A model generated the notes under the pieces. The model saw only the letters and a list, made by a program, of their open reading frames with translations. It was not told the DNA's origin and did no database searches. Source: G963923955 sp963923955 (GTDB lineage: Bacteria; Pseudomonadota; Gammaproteobacteria; Eutrophobiales; Eutrophobiaceae). Taken from it: a DNA stretch of 64,000 nt. A program made the position numbers and the translations under genes. The stretch spans positions 372,001 to 436,000 of the forward strand of contig OZ000552.1 of NCBI GenBank assembly GCA_963923955.1, given 5' to 3'. This document shows, one piece after another, positions 32,221 through 42,227 of this stretch (position 1 is its first letter; every line of letters begins with the position of its first letter).

Positions 32221-33384
32221 TCATCGTTCCGGCTGCCGCCCGGCTTGCCGGTTGAGTCGCAAGATATGCTCGCAGAACTCGCGCACCGCGCCGGCGCCGC
32301 CGGGATGTTCACAAACGTAGGCCGCCTGGCTTCGCACCTCCGGCACGGCATCGGCAGGGCAGGCGGCGAGGCCGGCGTAGGCAATGCAGTCCAGATCGCC
32401 CAGGTCATCGCCGATGTAGGCCAGCGATGCGGCGGCGAGGCCCCAGTCGGCGAGCAGTTGTCGCACCAGGGGCAGCTTATCCGCCACGCCGGGGTAGTAG
32501 TCGCTGAGGCCGAGTTTGCGCATGCGCGCCGCCACCGCCGGGCTGTCTTCTGCGGTGATGACGCCAACCCGCACGCCGCTGGCCTGTACGCGCAACAGGC
32601 CGTGGGCATCGCGGGTGTTGAATTTTTTCAGCGCCTCGCCCTCAGCGCTGTAGTACATGCCGGCATCGGTTAAGGTGCCATCCACATCCACCAGCAGCGC
32701 GGCGATGGCGGTCTCATGCGATGGCTTTTGGCGCGCCAGCAACAGCGATTCGGCGCACAGCCAGTCGGCCTCTTCGTCGATCTCGACCGCGCTCTCCGGC
32801 GCCATTTCATACAGGCCGATGCGCCCGCCCAGGCGGCAGCGCTGTTCTTTCAGTACAGCGGCACGGGTGAAATAAAAGGCGCCGTTTTCCATCTGCCAGC
32901 CGGCCAGGTCCTGGCGCCGCGGTCGCAGCGATGGGTCGTAGTTGAGCGGCTTGGCCGCAGCATCCCAGAACAGGCGTTTTGAATTGACCGTGCTCAGCAG
33001 CGAGTCAAGGTTTTCATCAATGAACGTCTGTTTGGCAGCGACAAAATCCTGCGCCCTGGTTAGCGGCGAAGTGGCCTGGATCAGGGCGATCACATCAAAA
33101 TCGATCTTTGCCTGAAACTCCAGCATGGCGACCTCGGTGCCGGCCTCGTCCGTGCAGTTGGCCGCGGCGCGCCCCAGCACACTGACCTGGCCGCCGAATG
33201 CCTGCTCCACGCTGGCGCGGATGGCGGGCGAATCGGTGGCCACATACAGCGCCGCAAAGCAGCCGGAGTCAATCGCCTGCGCCAGGCTCCAGGCGTACAG
33301 CGGGCGCCCGGCGATGCGGCGCAGGTTTTTATCGGGAATGGACTTTGACCCCGCCCGCAGCGGCATGAAGGCGACCCAGCGCAT
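32221..33384 (-). CDS. Bifunctional CMP-nonulosonate synthetase / KdsC-like HAD phosphatase (NeuA-KdsC fusion)
   Basis: 387 residues. Residues 1-215 are a NeuA-type cytidylyltransferase (PLRAGSKSIPDKNLRRIAGRP, ATDS, LIQATSPL). Residues 225-380 are a HAD phosphatase with D233-V-D235-G-T-L-T-D and the TAED and GDDLGDLDCI motifs, like KdsC. The same fusion occurs in animal CMAS. It could dephosphorylate a 9-phosphate nonulosonic acid and activate it with CMP. It overlaps the neuB stop by 1 bp. A second copy of its last codons lies just downstream. Confidence 0.92.
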   Translation of the reverse strand: MRWVAFMPLRAGSKSIPDKNLRRIAGRPLYAWSLAQAIDSGCFAALYVATDSPAIRASVEQAFGGQVSVLGRAAANCTDEAGTEVAMLEFQAKIDFDVIALIQATSPLTRAQDFVAAKQTFIDENLDSLLSTVNSKRLFWDAAAKPLNYDPSLRPRRQDLAGWQMENGAFYFTRAAVLKEQRCRLGGRIGLYEMAPESAVEIDEEADWLCAESLLLARQKPSHETAIAALLVDVDGTLTDAGMYYSAEGEALKKFNTRDAHGLLRVQASGVRVGVITAEDSPAVAARMRKLGLSDYYPGVADKLPLVRQLLADWGLAAASLAYIGDDLGDLDCIAYAGLAACPADAVPEVRSQAAYVCEHPGGAGAVREFCEHILRLNRQAGRQPER

Positions 33385-34289
33385 CAGTCGGACTGTTCTC
33401 CTGAATGCTCCTCGGCAAAATGCTCACCGGGCAGGCGCTTGAGCTTCTCGCGCTGCGGCACTTCAATTTCAAGGATGGGCGCCTCCTTGAAGCGCAAGGC
33501 GGCGGCGACGGCGCGCACATCCCGCACCAGCCGCCGCAGGCCGTCGGGTTCTAAGGAAGCGGCGTGATCGGTGCCCTTCCAGGTGCGATCCAGGGTGTAG
33601 TGCCGCTCCAGCCAGTCGGCGCCTAGGGTCATGGCGGCGATGTCAACGGCGATGCCTAAGTGATGGCCAGAGTAGCCGATCGCCTTGACGCGCTCGCCAA
33701 AGCGCTCGGCCAGGCTTTGCACCTCCCGCAGGCAGACCTGCTCAAAGGGCACCGGATAGCCGGAGGTGCAGGCATAGAGAATGACGCGCCCGGCGGCTTG
33801 GTGTCTTTCCATGTGGGCGACGATCTGCGCCTGTTCGGTGGGCGTGGTCATGCCCAGCGAGATATGCACCTCGCCGGCGTATTCTCGGGCCAAATATTCC
33901 AGCATGGGAAAATTCAGGTTGCAGGCCGAAGGGATCTTGATGAAGTCCGGGGCGAGAGCGGCGATCTCTTTGGCGGAGGTCAGATCCCAGACCGAGCTGG
34001 CATAGCCGATGTTGAAATCGGCGCACCATTGTTGCAGTTGCCGATGTTGTCCCACGTCAAACTCCAGGAACTCGCGGTGCTCGCCGTAGGTCTCGCCGTA
34101 GCTGTTTTGCGGGTTCGGGTGCGGCGCTGCGTATTCGGCTGCGCTTAATAATTCGCGGTTGTGGCGCTTTTGGAATTTCACGTAATCGCACTTGGCGAAG
34201 GTGGCGGCGATGCCGATCATCTCGCGGGCGATGTCCATATCGCCCTTGTGGTTGCAGCCGATCTCGGCCACGACTTGGGGTCTGTTCAT
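33384..34289 (-). CDS. neuB: NeuB-family nonulosonic acid synthase, short form
   Basis: 301 residues from the ATG at 34289 (MNRPQVVAEIGCNHKGD). TIM-barrel condensing enzyme using PEP: VKFQKR, FIKIPSACNLN, GYSGHHLG and ERHYTLDRTWKGTDHAAS are typical. Ordinary NeuB has about 345 residues with a C-terminal antifreeze-like (SAF) domain; this ends in EVPQREKLKRLPGEHFAEE without it. Substrate could be a hexose or hexosamine phosphate, since no NeuC epimerase is nearby and the next gene carries a phosphatase. Confidence 0.92.
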   Translation of the reverse strand: MNRPQVVAEIGCNHKGDMDIAREMIGIAATFAKCDYVKFQKRHNRELLSAAEYAAPHPNPQNSYGETYGEHREFLEFDVGQHRQLQQWCADFNIGYASSVWDLTSAKEIAALAPDFIKIPSACNLNFPMLEYLAREYAGEVHISLGMTTPTEQAQIVAHMERHQAAGRVILYACTSGYPVPFEQVCLREVQSLAERFGERVKAIGYSGHHLGIAVDIAAMTLGADWLERHYTLDRTWKGTDHAASLEPDGLRRLVRDVRAVAAALRFKEAPILEIEVPQREKLKRLPGEHFAEEHSGEQSD

Positions 34290-34365
34290 GTTGAAAAACT
34301 TTCTATGAGTAGCAACAAAAGAGCGGCATTTTAGCAGGAAAAGGGCCTTGCGGCTTGCTGAGGAT

Positions 34366-35772
34366 TTATGCCTGCTTGCTGATGCGAAACAGGTGCTTGG
34401 AATGCGCCTTTGCCTGGATGTGTTCAAAGCGTTGCAGCAGTTTGCTAAAGCGTTTGATGCGCTGTTTAAGATCGCTCAAGCAAAGCGCCGGGAAGCGGTG
34501 GTCGTGATAAGCGCGGCGATTCGGGCCGGGGCGGTGCATGTACAGCCGCGTCAGCATGGCCTTGATGTGGGTGGTGAGCCAAGCCCGGATGTAGCCCGGC
34601 AGGGGCGCGGGCGGCGGCGGGCGATGCAGATAGCCGGCCTTGATCAGTGTGTCAACGATGCGCTCGCAGGCCAGCGGGCCCTGTTGCGCGCTGACATGGT
34701 AGGCCATGAGTTGTGCGCGTTCATCCCCGTCTGCCGCGCCCAGCCGGCCGGCCATGACTTCGGCGATGACGTGCCGCAGGGAATCAAGATCACGGCACTC
34801 ATGGCTTAAGCGATTGGGCAGGCCCTGGTAGTCGTAATCATAAAACGCATTAAAGGTGGGCAGCCAGGCGATGGCCGGCACGCGCAAGGCGTAGGCCTCC
34901 AGACCCGTGGTGCAGCCGTTGTGCAGCATCACCTTCATCGCCAGCAGCCAGGGCAGGACATTGCCCTCGTTGCTCACATGGATGTGTGCATCTTGCCCGG
35001 CGAGCGCGTGATAGACGGCGAAGTTCTCGCTGGGGTGCGGGCGGATGACGATGTTTAGCTCAGGAAAAGCGGCGCGCAGTTGCGGGATGAGTTCCTTAAA
35101 GCTGTTCAAGGTGGCCTGTTTATGGTGGTACAGACCTTCGGCAAAGGCGCGGCTTAAACCCCTGCCCAGCTGCCCGAAGCGGCGCTCGGCCAGCGGCTTC
35201 TCAGACGGCAGGAACATGCCGATGGCGGGGATGAAGGGGTTGACATCGGTGAAGTTGGTGTTGATCAGGATGAACTCGCCGTATTGCTTCTGCAAGGCCG
35301 CCACCGCCGGCGCAAAATAAGGACGCAGTTCCGGGCGCAGCATATCCCCGCGCGGGTTACCGCTGATATGGATGGGCAGGTCGCTCGGCAGCGCCGGGTA
35401 CTGCTTCAGCAACTCGGCATTTTCCTGCCCCCAGGCGAAGATGTGCGAGACTTGGCCAATCGTGGCGGCCGATAGGCGCAGCGAGAAGTAATTATCCGCC
35501 GGCGGGTGCACCAGCGCCTCTTCCTCCCAGGCGACAATCTCATGGCCCAGGCCGCGCAGCAGGTCAAACATCAGCCTGCTTAACCCGCGCATACTCTTGG
35601 CCAGATAAACCCCGCGCGGGATGGCGGCGGCCTGGAAATGGGTATAAGCGCGAGAGCCGAGGATGACCGGAAAACCGCGCTCGGCCGCAATGCAGGCCAA
35701 CAGCAGCTTGGCGTCCAGCTCGCGCACCTGGTTCTCGACCGGGATGATGAGCGTGGCGGGCGTGGCCTTCAT
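34366..35772 (-). CDS. Surface carbohydrate biosynthesis protein, glycosyltransferase-like
   Basis: 468 residues. IIPVENQVRELDAKLLLACIAAERG is the start typical of the surface-polysaccharide protein family, and RPHPSENFAVY and LHNGCTTGLEA are the polysaccharide-transferase GT-B motifs. A basic Leu/Lys-rich tail (from about 400) follows a PPPPAP break. Start overlaps the upstream stop (ATGA). Exact sugar unknown. Confidence 0.82.
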   Translation of the reverse strand: MKATPATLIIPVENQVRELDAKLLLACIAAERGFPVILGSRAYTHFQAAAIPRGVYLAKSMRGLSRLMFDLLRGLGHEIVAWEEEALVHPPADNYFSLRLSAATIGQVSHIFAWGQENAELLKQYPALPSDLPIHISGNPRGDMLRPELRPYFAPAVAALQKQYGEFILINTNFTDVNPFIPAIGMFLPSEKPLAERRFGQLGRGLSRAFAEGLYHHKQATLNSFKELIPQLRAAFPELNIVIRPHPSENFAVYHALAGQDAHIHVSNEGNVLPWLLAMKVMLHNGCTTGLEAYALRVPAIAWLPTFNAFYDYDYQGLPNRLSHECRDLDSLRHVIAEVMAGRLGAADGDERAQLMAYHVSAQQGPLACERIVDTLIKAGYLHRPPPPAPLPGYIRAWLTTHIKAMLTRLYMHRPGPNRRAYHDHRFPALCLSDLKQRIKRFSKLLQRFEHIQAKAHSKHLFRISKQA

Positions 35773-36863
35773 GGCGCGCGGTGCAGTGCCTGCCAGTGCG
35801 CAGCGAAGGCGGCATACAGCGCCGGTTCTTCGGAGACGGCGGCGATTTCATAATTCAGCCACAGCGACGGCCAGGTCCAGTTGGCGCTGCCGAATGCCGT
35901 CCAGCGTTGGCGGCCCTCTTCCGCCAACATGAATTTCAGGTGCATGGGCGTCTCACTCTCGCTGCCGATGCGCCGGAAACTGATGCCGGCGGCGCGCAGC
36001 CGTTGCTCAGTATTCTCGCTCACGCGCCGCCTTGATGCGCCGGCCAGGATCTCCACCTTCGCCCCGCGCGCGGCGCAGGCGCACAGGGCCTTGATCGCGG
36101 CGCGTGCGCTGAGGTGCGAGGCGGCGAGGCGCAGGTGTGCGCCTTGACCAAGGCGGCCTACTAAGGCGATGAGCGGTTGTTGACGGCAGCGCGGCCAGAA
36201 GTGGATGCGGGTGTGGCCGCTGTGCAAAACCTGATTCGCGCGGCGGGTGAAGCGATGGCCGATGCGGGGGGGGGGGGGGGGGGGGGGGGGGGAATATATT
36301 TGTTGCGCATGCTCGCGCAGCGCCGCCGCCAGCCGCGGCTCGCTGAGGGCGACCAGGACATTATGGCCGCGATCCTGATCGCCGATTTCCCGAATAATGT
36401 CCGGGCGCTCTTCCGGGACATCGCCGGAGGGATTAAAGGAGCCGATGAAGGCGGTGGGTGTCGGGTGCGAGAAACAGTACAGCTTCTCGTGCAACTGCGC
36501 GCGCCAGGCGCGGCCGGCCGGAGCGGGGATGCCGGGCAGCGATATGAGCCGCAGGCCGCCGTCCAAGCCTTTGCCCGACCCGGGGGCACCTGCGAGCAGG
36601 GCGATCACGGCCGCATTGGCCGCGGCGGTACGCGGTTGGGCGGCCAGGCAGACCGTTACCTTCACGCCGCGCCGCTGGGCATCGATCAGCGCCCGGGCCA
36701 AACGCCGATCACGAAAGTAATACGTCACCCAATGAATGTAGCCACCGGCGGGCGTTGCCCGGACGCGCTCGGCCAACAGATCGCGCAAATGCCGCGGCCG
36801 CTCAGGGCCGCCAAAGTGTACCTGGTACGACTCACGCACAGCGATAGCGCCGGGCCTGCTCAA
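35769..36863 (-). CDS. Phospholipase-D-like protein, phase-variable (ON) with a 27-bp tract
   Basis: 364 residues from a TTG at 36863; a GTG at 36839 is an alternative. Two PLD half-domains: H125-x-K127 followed by GSFN (141-144), and H308-x-K310 followed by GSANW (325-329). The paired H-K-N sites suggest a phosphodiesterase or phosphatidyl/phosphoglycerol transferase. Between the halves, 27 C on the coding strand keep the frame and encode eight prolines (192-199). Loss or gain of one base would truncate it before the second catalytic half. Lies in the glycan operon next to a glycerophosphotransferase-like gene. Confidence 0.85.
   Translation of the reverse strand: MSRPGAIAVRESYQVHFGGPERPRHLRDLLAERVRATPAGGYIHWVTYYFRDRRLARALIDAQRRGVKVTVCLAAQPRTAAANAAVIALLAGAPGSGKGLDGGLRLISLPGIPAPAGRAWRAQLHEKLYCFSHPTPTAFIGSFNPSGDVPEERPDIIREIGDQDRGHNVLVALSEPRLAAALREHAQQIYSPPPPPPPPRIGHRFTRRANQVLHSGHTRIHFWPRCRQQPLIALVGRLGQGAHLRLAASHLSARAAIKALCACAARGAKVEILAGASRRRVSENTEQRLRAAGISFRRIGSESETPMHLKFMLAEEGRQRWTAFGSANWTWPSLWLNYEIAAVSEEPALYAAFAAHWQALHRAP
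36266..36292. repeat. 27-bp poly-G tract (poly-C on the coding strand)
   Basis: Uninterrupted, currently in frame within the PLD-like gene, at the linker between its two catalytic halves. Confidence 0.92.
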
Positions 36864-36895
36864 GGTGCCTGTTATTCATCATTGGGCCAATCATA

Positions 36896-38044
36896 TCAAG
36901 GCGCTTGCTTATCACTTTGCCTTGTACTCTGTAAAAAATCGACGATTTTCCTGGCGGCACGCAGGGATGAGGGGGTTGTCGTGCGAGCAAAGGTATAGGC
37001 AAAGGCTTGTTTTTGCCTTTGCTTATATTTGTCATGCGTCTCCCAGGCGGTGTTGAGCGCCGCATCAAGCGTGTTTATATCATCCAGCACGCGGCCGAAT
37101 TGCCAGTGATAATAGTAGGGGTTGTCCCGCCATGTTGCCTGATGGGCATTTAAGAAAATACAGGGGCGGGGGCGGAGCAGGAACTCATAGACCTGACTGC
37201 TGACATCGCCCAGATACAAATCTGCGCATAGCGTATAAGTCATATCAGAACTGCGTTGGCTGCCGGTATCGATGAGCATGTGCGGACAGTCGGCATAACG
37301 CTGCGACAGGCACCCGGCCTTGTTCTTCCAACGCCGCTCAAACAACATGATATGCGGGGCGAATAGCAGGTTGAATTTTTTCGAGTGGTAAAAGTAATCC
37401 AGCACAGCCGGCCCCATACGATGCCATGAGGACAAGGCCGGTGAGAAATGCGGATTATACAACACAGTCAAGCGATCATTATCGAAGTAGCGCACGGCTT
37501 GTTTATCGGCCAGCAGGTCAAACTTCGGATAGCCGGTGATTGCATAATTTTTCTCGCTTGGAAGGCGGCCTAATTCTGCCAGGCGATCACGCATTTTCTC
37601 ACCCGGAAGTAGTACCAGATCAAATTCTCTGATGCGCTTATCAAAAGAGACTTCCCGGTCTCCCGCCCCGTGTGGTATTTGCATCAAAAGTAATTTTTTA
37701 TGAGTATGCCGTAAAGAGAGGCTGGTATATTCAGAGACGACCAGGGCATCAAGCTGCCGAAATAATTCTTGATTGAAAGACCTGACTATTAACTTTTCAA
37801 GAGAAAACCAGCCCTTCAGCGCTTGATGTAAGATAGCTACAGGCCGGTAACTTTCTGATTGGATTATACTTGCCCGGTGGCTGGGAAACTGCTCTCCCAA
37901 TTTTTTGATAAGAAAAAAGTTTTCCGCATTCGCAGCGATGATTGTGACCTTTATATCCGGATAATGTGATGCGAGCGCAAAGGCAACCCCAACGGAATGA
38001 AATACCTGATGATGACGATGGTTAAACAGAAAGCCGATGTGCAT
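36896..38044 (-). CDS. CDP-glycerol glycerophosphotransferase-like protein
   Basis: 382 residues from the ATG at 38044 (GGAG nine bases upstream; the frame is open further). The C-terminal part shows the TagB/TagF pattern: TVLYNPHFSPALSSWHRMG, LLFAPHIMLF, then DMTYTLCADLYLGDVSSQVY and RPCIFLNAH. Such enzymes transfer glycerol- or ribitol-phosphate onto glycans. More AT-rich than its neighbours, so possibly acquired. First minus-strand gene of the locus. Confidence 0.82.
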   Translation of the reverse strand: MHIGFLFNHRHHQVFHSVGVAFALASHYPDIKVTIIAANAENFFLIKKLGEQFPSHRASIIQSESYRPVAILHQALKGWFSLEKLIVRSFNQELFRQLDALVVSEYTSLSLRHTHKKLLLMQIPHGAGDREVSFDKRIREFDLVLLPGEKMRDRLAELGRLPSEKNYAITGYPKFDLLADKQAVRYFDNDRLTVLYNPHFSPALSSWHRMGPAVLDYFYHSKKFNLLFAPHIMLFERRWKNKAGCLSQRYADCPHMLIDTGSQRSSDMTYTLCADLYLGDVSSQVYEFLLRPRPCIFLNAHQATWRDNPYYYHWQFGRVLDDINTLDAALNTAWETHDKYKQRQKQAFAYTFARTTTPSSLRAARKIVDFLQSTRQSDKQAP

Positions 38045-38216
38045 TGAAGGGAACTCCGGCATAGGCGTGTAGAGAAATTTACCATGCAGTTTTATCGCCG
38101 ACACATTATGAGGATAAGCAGGCATTTTGCAAGCCGCGCTGCGGCGGAGACTTGCTTGTTCCCTTGCGCGGATTCCCCTATATTGCCGCCGCATTGCTAC
38201 CGGTCTGATTGATCGT
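38045..38216. promoter_or_regulatory. Divergent intergenic region, promoters of the glycan operon and methyltransferase
   Basis: 172 bp between two divergent starts; must hold both promoters. I cannot choose convincing boxes by eye. Confidence 0.4.
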
Positions 38217-39011
38217 ATGAAGAAGAATAAGGATCTACGGCGGTTTTATGACGGCGTCTATAAAAAGGGCGAGCGCCGCCATTATTATTCCAAGCGCGCC
38301 TTGTCTGAAGATGCGCTCTCCAATGAGGATCGTGAGGTCATCAAGGCCATGGCATGGCGGGGCAAGAGCGTGCTGGATGTGGGCTGCGGCACCGGCCGCG
38401 CTTGCCATGAGATTGCCGCGCGCGGTGCCAAGCGGGTGGTCGGCATAGACTTCAGCGCGGCGGCGATTGCCAAAGCCCGGGCGCGCCCGGCCCGGGACAA
38501 TCTGGAATACCGCGTGGAGGCGCTGGCCGCGCACAAGGGGCGTTATGATATGGTGATTTCCCTCGGCACGCTGGAGCATACGGACGATCCCTATGCCGTG
38601 CTGCAAGATTTCAAGGACCGCCTGCACCGCGGCGGGGCGATCATCCTGACCTGTCCGAATTGGACCAACCCGCGCGGCTATGTCTTGCAGACCTTGCTGC
38701 GCCTGTTTGATGCACCGATCACGCTGGCCGATCTGCATTCCCTGACGCCGATTGAATTCATCGCCTGGGCAAAAGAATTAAACATGCAGCTCACCTGGCA
38801 TACCTTCGATCATGACTGGGCGCACGGTGAGCGCCTCATTGCGGATTTGACACAGCGTCTGCCGAATGTGCTGCGGGATGCGAAATTGCCGCACAAAAAG
38901 AAGAATGTAGCCGGCCTGATTGAGTGGCTGGAGCTGCACGTGCTGCCGCTGGATCACACCAGCACTTTTAGCGGCGCCACCGGACTTTACCTGTTTGAGC
39001 AGAAGAAATAG
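38217..39011 (+). CDS. Class I SAM-dependent methyltransferase
   Basis: 264 residues from the ATG at 38217. SAM-binding motif I is SVLDVGCGTGRACHEIA, the acidic residue is in VVGIDFSAA, and motif IV is MVISLGTLEHTDDP. UbiG/COQ3-like type, common in polysaccharide loci for O-methylation of sugars. Divergent from the glycan operon; its stop is 4 bp from the convergent actP stop. Confidence 0.85.
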   Translation: MKKNKDLRRFYDGVYKKGERRHYYSKRALSEDALSNEDREVIKAMAWRGKSVLDVGCGTGRACHEIAARGAKRVVGIDFSAAAIAKARARPARDNLEYRVEALAAHKGRYDMVISLGTLEHTDDPYAVLQDFKDRLHRGGAIILTCPNWTNPRGYVLQTLLRLFDAPITLADLHSLTPIEFIAWAKELNMQLTWHTFDHDWAHGERLIADLTQRLPNVLRDAKLPHKKKNVAGLIEWLELHVLPLDHTSTFSGATGLYLFEQKK

Positions 39012-39015
39012 CATG

Positions 39016-40578
39016 TTAATTTTCTGCTCCCACGCCGGTCATGGAACGTACAAACTGATCGCTGAAGGCAGCGCGTTCCTCTGCGGCACTCTCGCCCTTA
39101 TCCAATAAGGAAAACACGACCAGGCAACTTACGCCGGCGCTCATGGAGAACAGGGCCGGATATTTATAGGGAAAGATGGCCTCGCTGTTGCCGAGAATAT
39201 CCACCCACACGATCAGCCCCAGGATGACCATGGACACGGCGGAGACTAACCCGACCCAGCCGCCGATGAGCGCGCCGCGGGTGGTCAGCCCCTCCCAGAA
39301 CATGGCAAAGAATAAGACCGGGAAGTTGGCGCTGGCGGCGATGGCGAAGGCCAGCCCCACCATGAAGGCAATGTTCTGTTTTTCAAACAAGACGCCTAAG
39401 GCAATGGCGGCAAGCCCTAAGGCCAGCGTTGCCAGCCGCGATACCATGATCTCGTTCTCTTCCGTGGCAGTACCGCGTTTGAGACAATGCGCATACAGAT
39501 CGTGCGACACCGCGGCCGCACCGGCCAGCGTCAGGCCGGAGACGACGGCCAAGATGGTGGCAAAGGCCACGGCGGAGATGAAGCCCAGAAACAGATTGCC
39601 GCCTAAGGCTTGGGAAAGGTGGATCGCGGCCATGTTGTTGCCGCCTAATAATGCGCCGCCGGCGTCTTTGAATTGCGGGTTGGCGGAGACAAAGACGATG
39701 GCGCCAAAGCCGATGATAAAGGTCAGGATATAAAAATAACCGATGCAGCCGGTGGCGTAGAAGACCGAGCGCCGTGCCTGTTTGGCATCCGGCACGGTGA
39801 AGAAACGCATCAGGATATGCGGCAGGCCGGCGGTGCCGAACATCAGGGCCAGGCCCAGCGATATGGCCGATACGGGATCGGAGATCAAGGTGCCGGGCGC
39901 CATGATCGCCATGCCTTGTTCATGTGTGCTCACGGCCGCGGTGAACAGGGCGCTGAGCGAGAAATCCAGATGGAATAAGACCAGAAAGCTGAGCACGGTC
40001 GCCCCGCCCAATAACAGACAGGCCTTGATGATCTGCACCCAAGTGGTCGCGATCATCCCGCCGATGCTGACATAGATCACCATCAGTACCCCCACCATGA
40101 CAACGGCATAGGCATAGGGCAGACCGAACAGGAGTTGGATGAGTTTTCCCGCCCCGACCATCTGCGCAATCAGATATAACAGCACCACGGCGAGCGAGCC
40201 GCAGGCCGCCATGAGGCGAATGGGACGCTGCTGCAAGCGGTAGCAGGCAACATCGGCAAAGGTGTATCGGCCCAGGTTGCGCAGGCGCTCGGCCAACAGA
40301 AATAAGATGATCGGCCAGCCGACCAGGAAGCCGATGGAATAGATCAGGCCGTCATAGCCGACGCTAAACACCAGCGCCGAGATGCCTAAGAACGAGGCGG
40401 CGGACATGTAATCGCCGGCGATCGCCAGGCCGTTTTGGAAGCCGGTGATGCCGCCGCCGGCCGCATAGTAGCCCTTTGCGGTGTGCGTATGCCGCGCCGC
40501 CCAGTATGTTATCCCCAGTGTCGCGGCCACAAAGAGCAGGAACAGAGAGACTGCGGCGAGATTGATGGTCTCACTCAT
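39016..40578 (-). CDS. actP: Acetate/cation symporter ActP
   Basis: 520 residues, sodium:solute symporter family, about 13 membrane helices. [30 protein letters not shown] is the ActP-type start (split here as [20 protein letters not shown] and [10 protein letters not shown]). Imports short monocarboxylates such as acetate. Paired with the DUF485 gene yjcH 5 bp upstream, as in E. coli. Confidence 0.93.
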   Translation of the reverse strand: MSETINLAAVSLFLLFVAATLGITYWAARHTHTAKGYYAAGGGITGFQNGLAIAGDYMSAASFLGISALVFSVGYDGLIYSIGFLVGWPIILFLLAERLRNLGRYTFADVACYRLQQRPIRLMAACGSLAVVLLYLIAQMVGAGKLIQLLFGLPYAYAVVMVGVLMVIYVSIGGMIATTWVQIIKACLLLGGATVLSFLVLFHLDFSLSALFTAAVSTHEQGMAIMAPGTLISDPVSAISLGLALMFGTAGLPHILMRFFTVPDAKQARRSVFYATGCIGYFYILTFIIGFGAIVFVSANPQFKDAGGALLGGNNMAAIHLSQALGGNLFLGFISAVAFATILAVVSGLTLAGAAAVSHDLYAHCLKRGTATEENEIMVSRLATLALGLAAIALGVLFEKQNIAFMVGLAFAIAASANFPVLFFAMFWEGLTTRGALIGGWVGLVSAVSMVILGLIVWVDILGNSEAIFPYKYPALFSMSAGVSCLVVFSLLDKGESAAEERAAFSDQFVRSMTGVGAEN

Positions 40579-40583
40579 GTGGC

Positions 40584-40937
40584 CTAAGCACCGGATGCTC
40601 TATCGGCCGCTGCCATCTGCTTGACGTGCGCATGGGAGGCATCAATCACCTCCTGCATCAGCCCGTCATACAGCCGGTTCGCCTTATACACATAGATGCC
40701 GGTGATCATAAAGGTGAAGAAGATAATGCCGATGCCGATGGCCAGGCCCCAGGTGATGATCGTGCCGGCATGTAATCGCGCAGCGAGCCATTCGGGGTAG
40801 AAGGCGATGATCAGGATGAAGCTGAAATAGACCAGCATCATCACCAGGGCCAGGCCCCAACTCAGCCTGGACTTTTGCGCTACCAGGCGATGAAAATTCT
40901 CATTTTCACGGATGTGATCATAATGATATCTGCTCAT
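40584..40937 (-). CDS. yjcH: DUF485 inner membrane protein YjcH
   Basis: 117 residues with two membrane helices ([20 protein letters not shown] and the segment from [19 protein letters not shown]). DUF485 proteins accompany ActP symporters and probably aid them. Confidence 0.92.
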   Translation of the reverse strand: MSRYHYDHIRENENFHRLVAQKSRLSWGLALVMMLVYFSFILIIAFYPEWLAARLHAGTIITWGLAIGIGIIFFTFMITGIYVYKANRLYDGLMQEVIDASHAHVKQMAAADRASGA

Positions 40938-40967
40938 GCCCGGCGCTTTGGATAGATTAAGTTGTTA

Positions 40968-41345
40968 CTAAAACAGATATTGGGCGATGTAGGCAAAGAA
41001 AAAACCGACCGAGAATACAAGGACCGAGGCCCAGTATAGCCGATGATTCCATCTGTGTGCATCATCACATAATTTTGCCAGCGCAGGATCAGCCGGACAG
41101 CTGCGCCCGCGGCGATATAAGGCCCGGTAGCCTGCGATGAGCAGTAGCCCGGTGCCGGCGAACACCCAGCCCTTGTGCAGGCTTAGGCCAATCAGGAAGG
41201 GGAGATTGGCAGCCATAGCGGCGACGACTGCGCCCAGGCCCAGGCCGACCAGCACGATAGGCAGGGCGCAGCACAGCAGGGTTGTCGTTGTCGCAAACAA
41301 CAGCAGCCAGCCCCATCTCTTCGGCGGTGTAGTGTTAGCGCTCAT
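40968..41345 (-). CDS. MerT-like small membrane transport protein
   Basis: 125 residues with about three to four membrane helices. A vicinal Cys pair in the first helix (TLLCCALPIVLVGLGLGA) and a second pair in the loop (CPADPALAKLC) match the layout of MerT-type mercury transporters. It is followed by an outer-membrane protein and an HMA-domain protein, suggesting a metal-handling operon. No merA or merR is seen, so the metal is uncertain. Confidence 0.6.
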   Translation of the reverse strand: MSANTTPPKRWGWLLLFATTTTLLCCALPIVLVGLGLGAVVAAMAANLPFLIGLSLHKGWVFAGTGLLLIAGYRALYRRGRSCPADPALAKLCDDAHRWNHRLYWASVLVFSVGFFFAYIAQYLF

Positions 41346-41354
41346 CTGGCGTGG

Positions 41355-42227
41355 CTAAAAGGTTAATCCCGCGGCAATGGAAAATTCCGCGCCGCGAGAG
41401 TTTGCCAGGCTGCTGCTATGCTCATAGAGTGGATGCTTGTACTCCGCCCGAAACATGAAATTATCCTTATACAAGACGAGGATGGGCCCGGCGTACAGGC
41501 GCTGTCCTCCGGCGGCACCTGTGTTGGTGCCGGCCGCCGGCCTGTTATGATGTCTGGCGCTGAAATCCCACATGATAAATAAGCCTGCGTTATTATCGTT
41601 GCTGTGCAAGGGGTGAAGCCCAAGATTGATGTCCAGGCCCGCCTCATCGCCCTCATGAAAATGCTTCTTGCCGCGGCCGTTCAGCCAGTAGAACACATCG
41701 ATCAGGGTGTAGAAGCGGGGGCTTTCGCTGCTATACGAGAGGCTTAGTCCCACGTCCAGGCTGCCATCGCCGAGCGGAAAATCCCCGGCGGCGCTGCCCG
41801 TCGGCAGTCGCAATGCCGGCGTAAAACCAAAGTTGTCGGTGAACGCGCCTTGATTGCGATAGCGCTTCAGGGGCAGGGCAATGATGAGATCGCCTAAGCC
41901 CCGCGCTGCTTGCCTGATTGTACGCCCGTCAATGTTGCGGGTGCGGCGCTGTTCAATATAAGGCAGCTTGAAGGTGGCGCGGATGCTGCGCTTAAAGGTA
42001 TAGACGCCTTCCAGCCAGGTCTTCTGCACATAGCGTTTTAGTCCCAGCGGGTTTGCCACCGCGGCGCTTCCATCCAGGAGCTTACCGGAACCATAGGCCT
42101 CATGGCGCAACTGCAGACCGAAGCCGTCCTGCCAGCGCGGCGCCATATCCATAACCGGCTGATGCGCATAAGCCGTGCAGGCCATTAGAAGCAGCGGCAT
42201 CGCCATAAAGATACGAGCACCGTTCAT
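41355..42227 (-). CDS. Outer-membrane beta-barrel protein (MetA/transporter-like)
   Basis: 290 residues with a signal peptide (ending AYAHQPV), alternating aromatic beta strands and a C-terminal Phe (SIAAGLTF). Such barrels with the GFTPALRLPTGSAAGDFPLG pattern are found beside metal-uptake or efflux genes. Overlaps the HMA gene stop by 4 bp. Confidence 0.7.
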   Translation of the reverse strand: MNGARIFMAMPLLLMACTAYAHQPVMDMAPRWQDGFGLQLRHEAYGSGKLLDGSAAVANPLGLKRYVQKTWLEGVYTFKRSIRATFKLPYIEQRRTRNIDGRTIRQAARGLGDLIIALPLKRYRNQGAFTDNFGFTPALRLPTGSAAGDFPLGDGSLDVGLSLSYSSESPRFYTLIDVFYWLNGRGKKHFHEGDEAGLDINLGLHPLHSNDNNAGLFIMWDFSARHHNRPAAGTNTGAAGGQRLYAGPILVLYKDNFMFRAEYKHPLYEHSSSLANSRGAEFSIAAGLTF

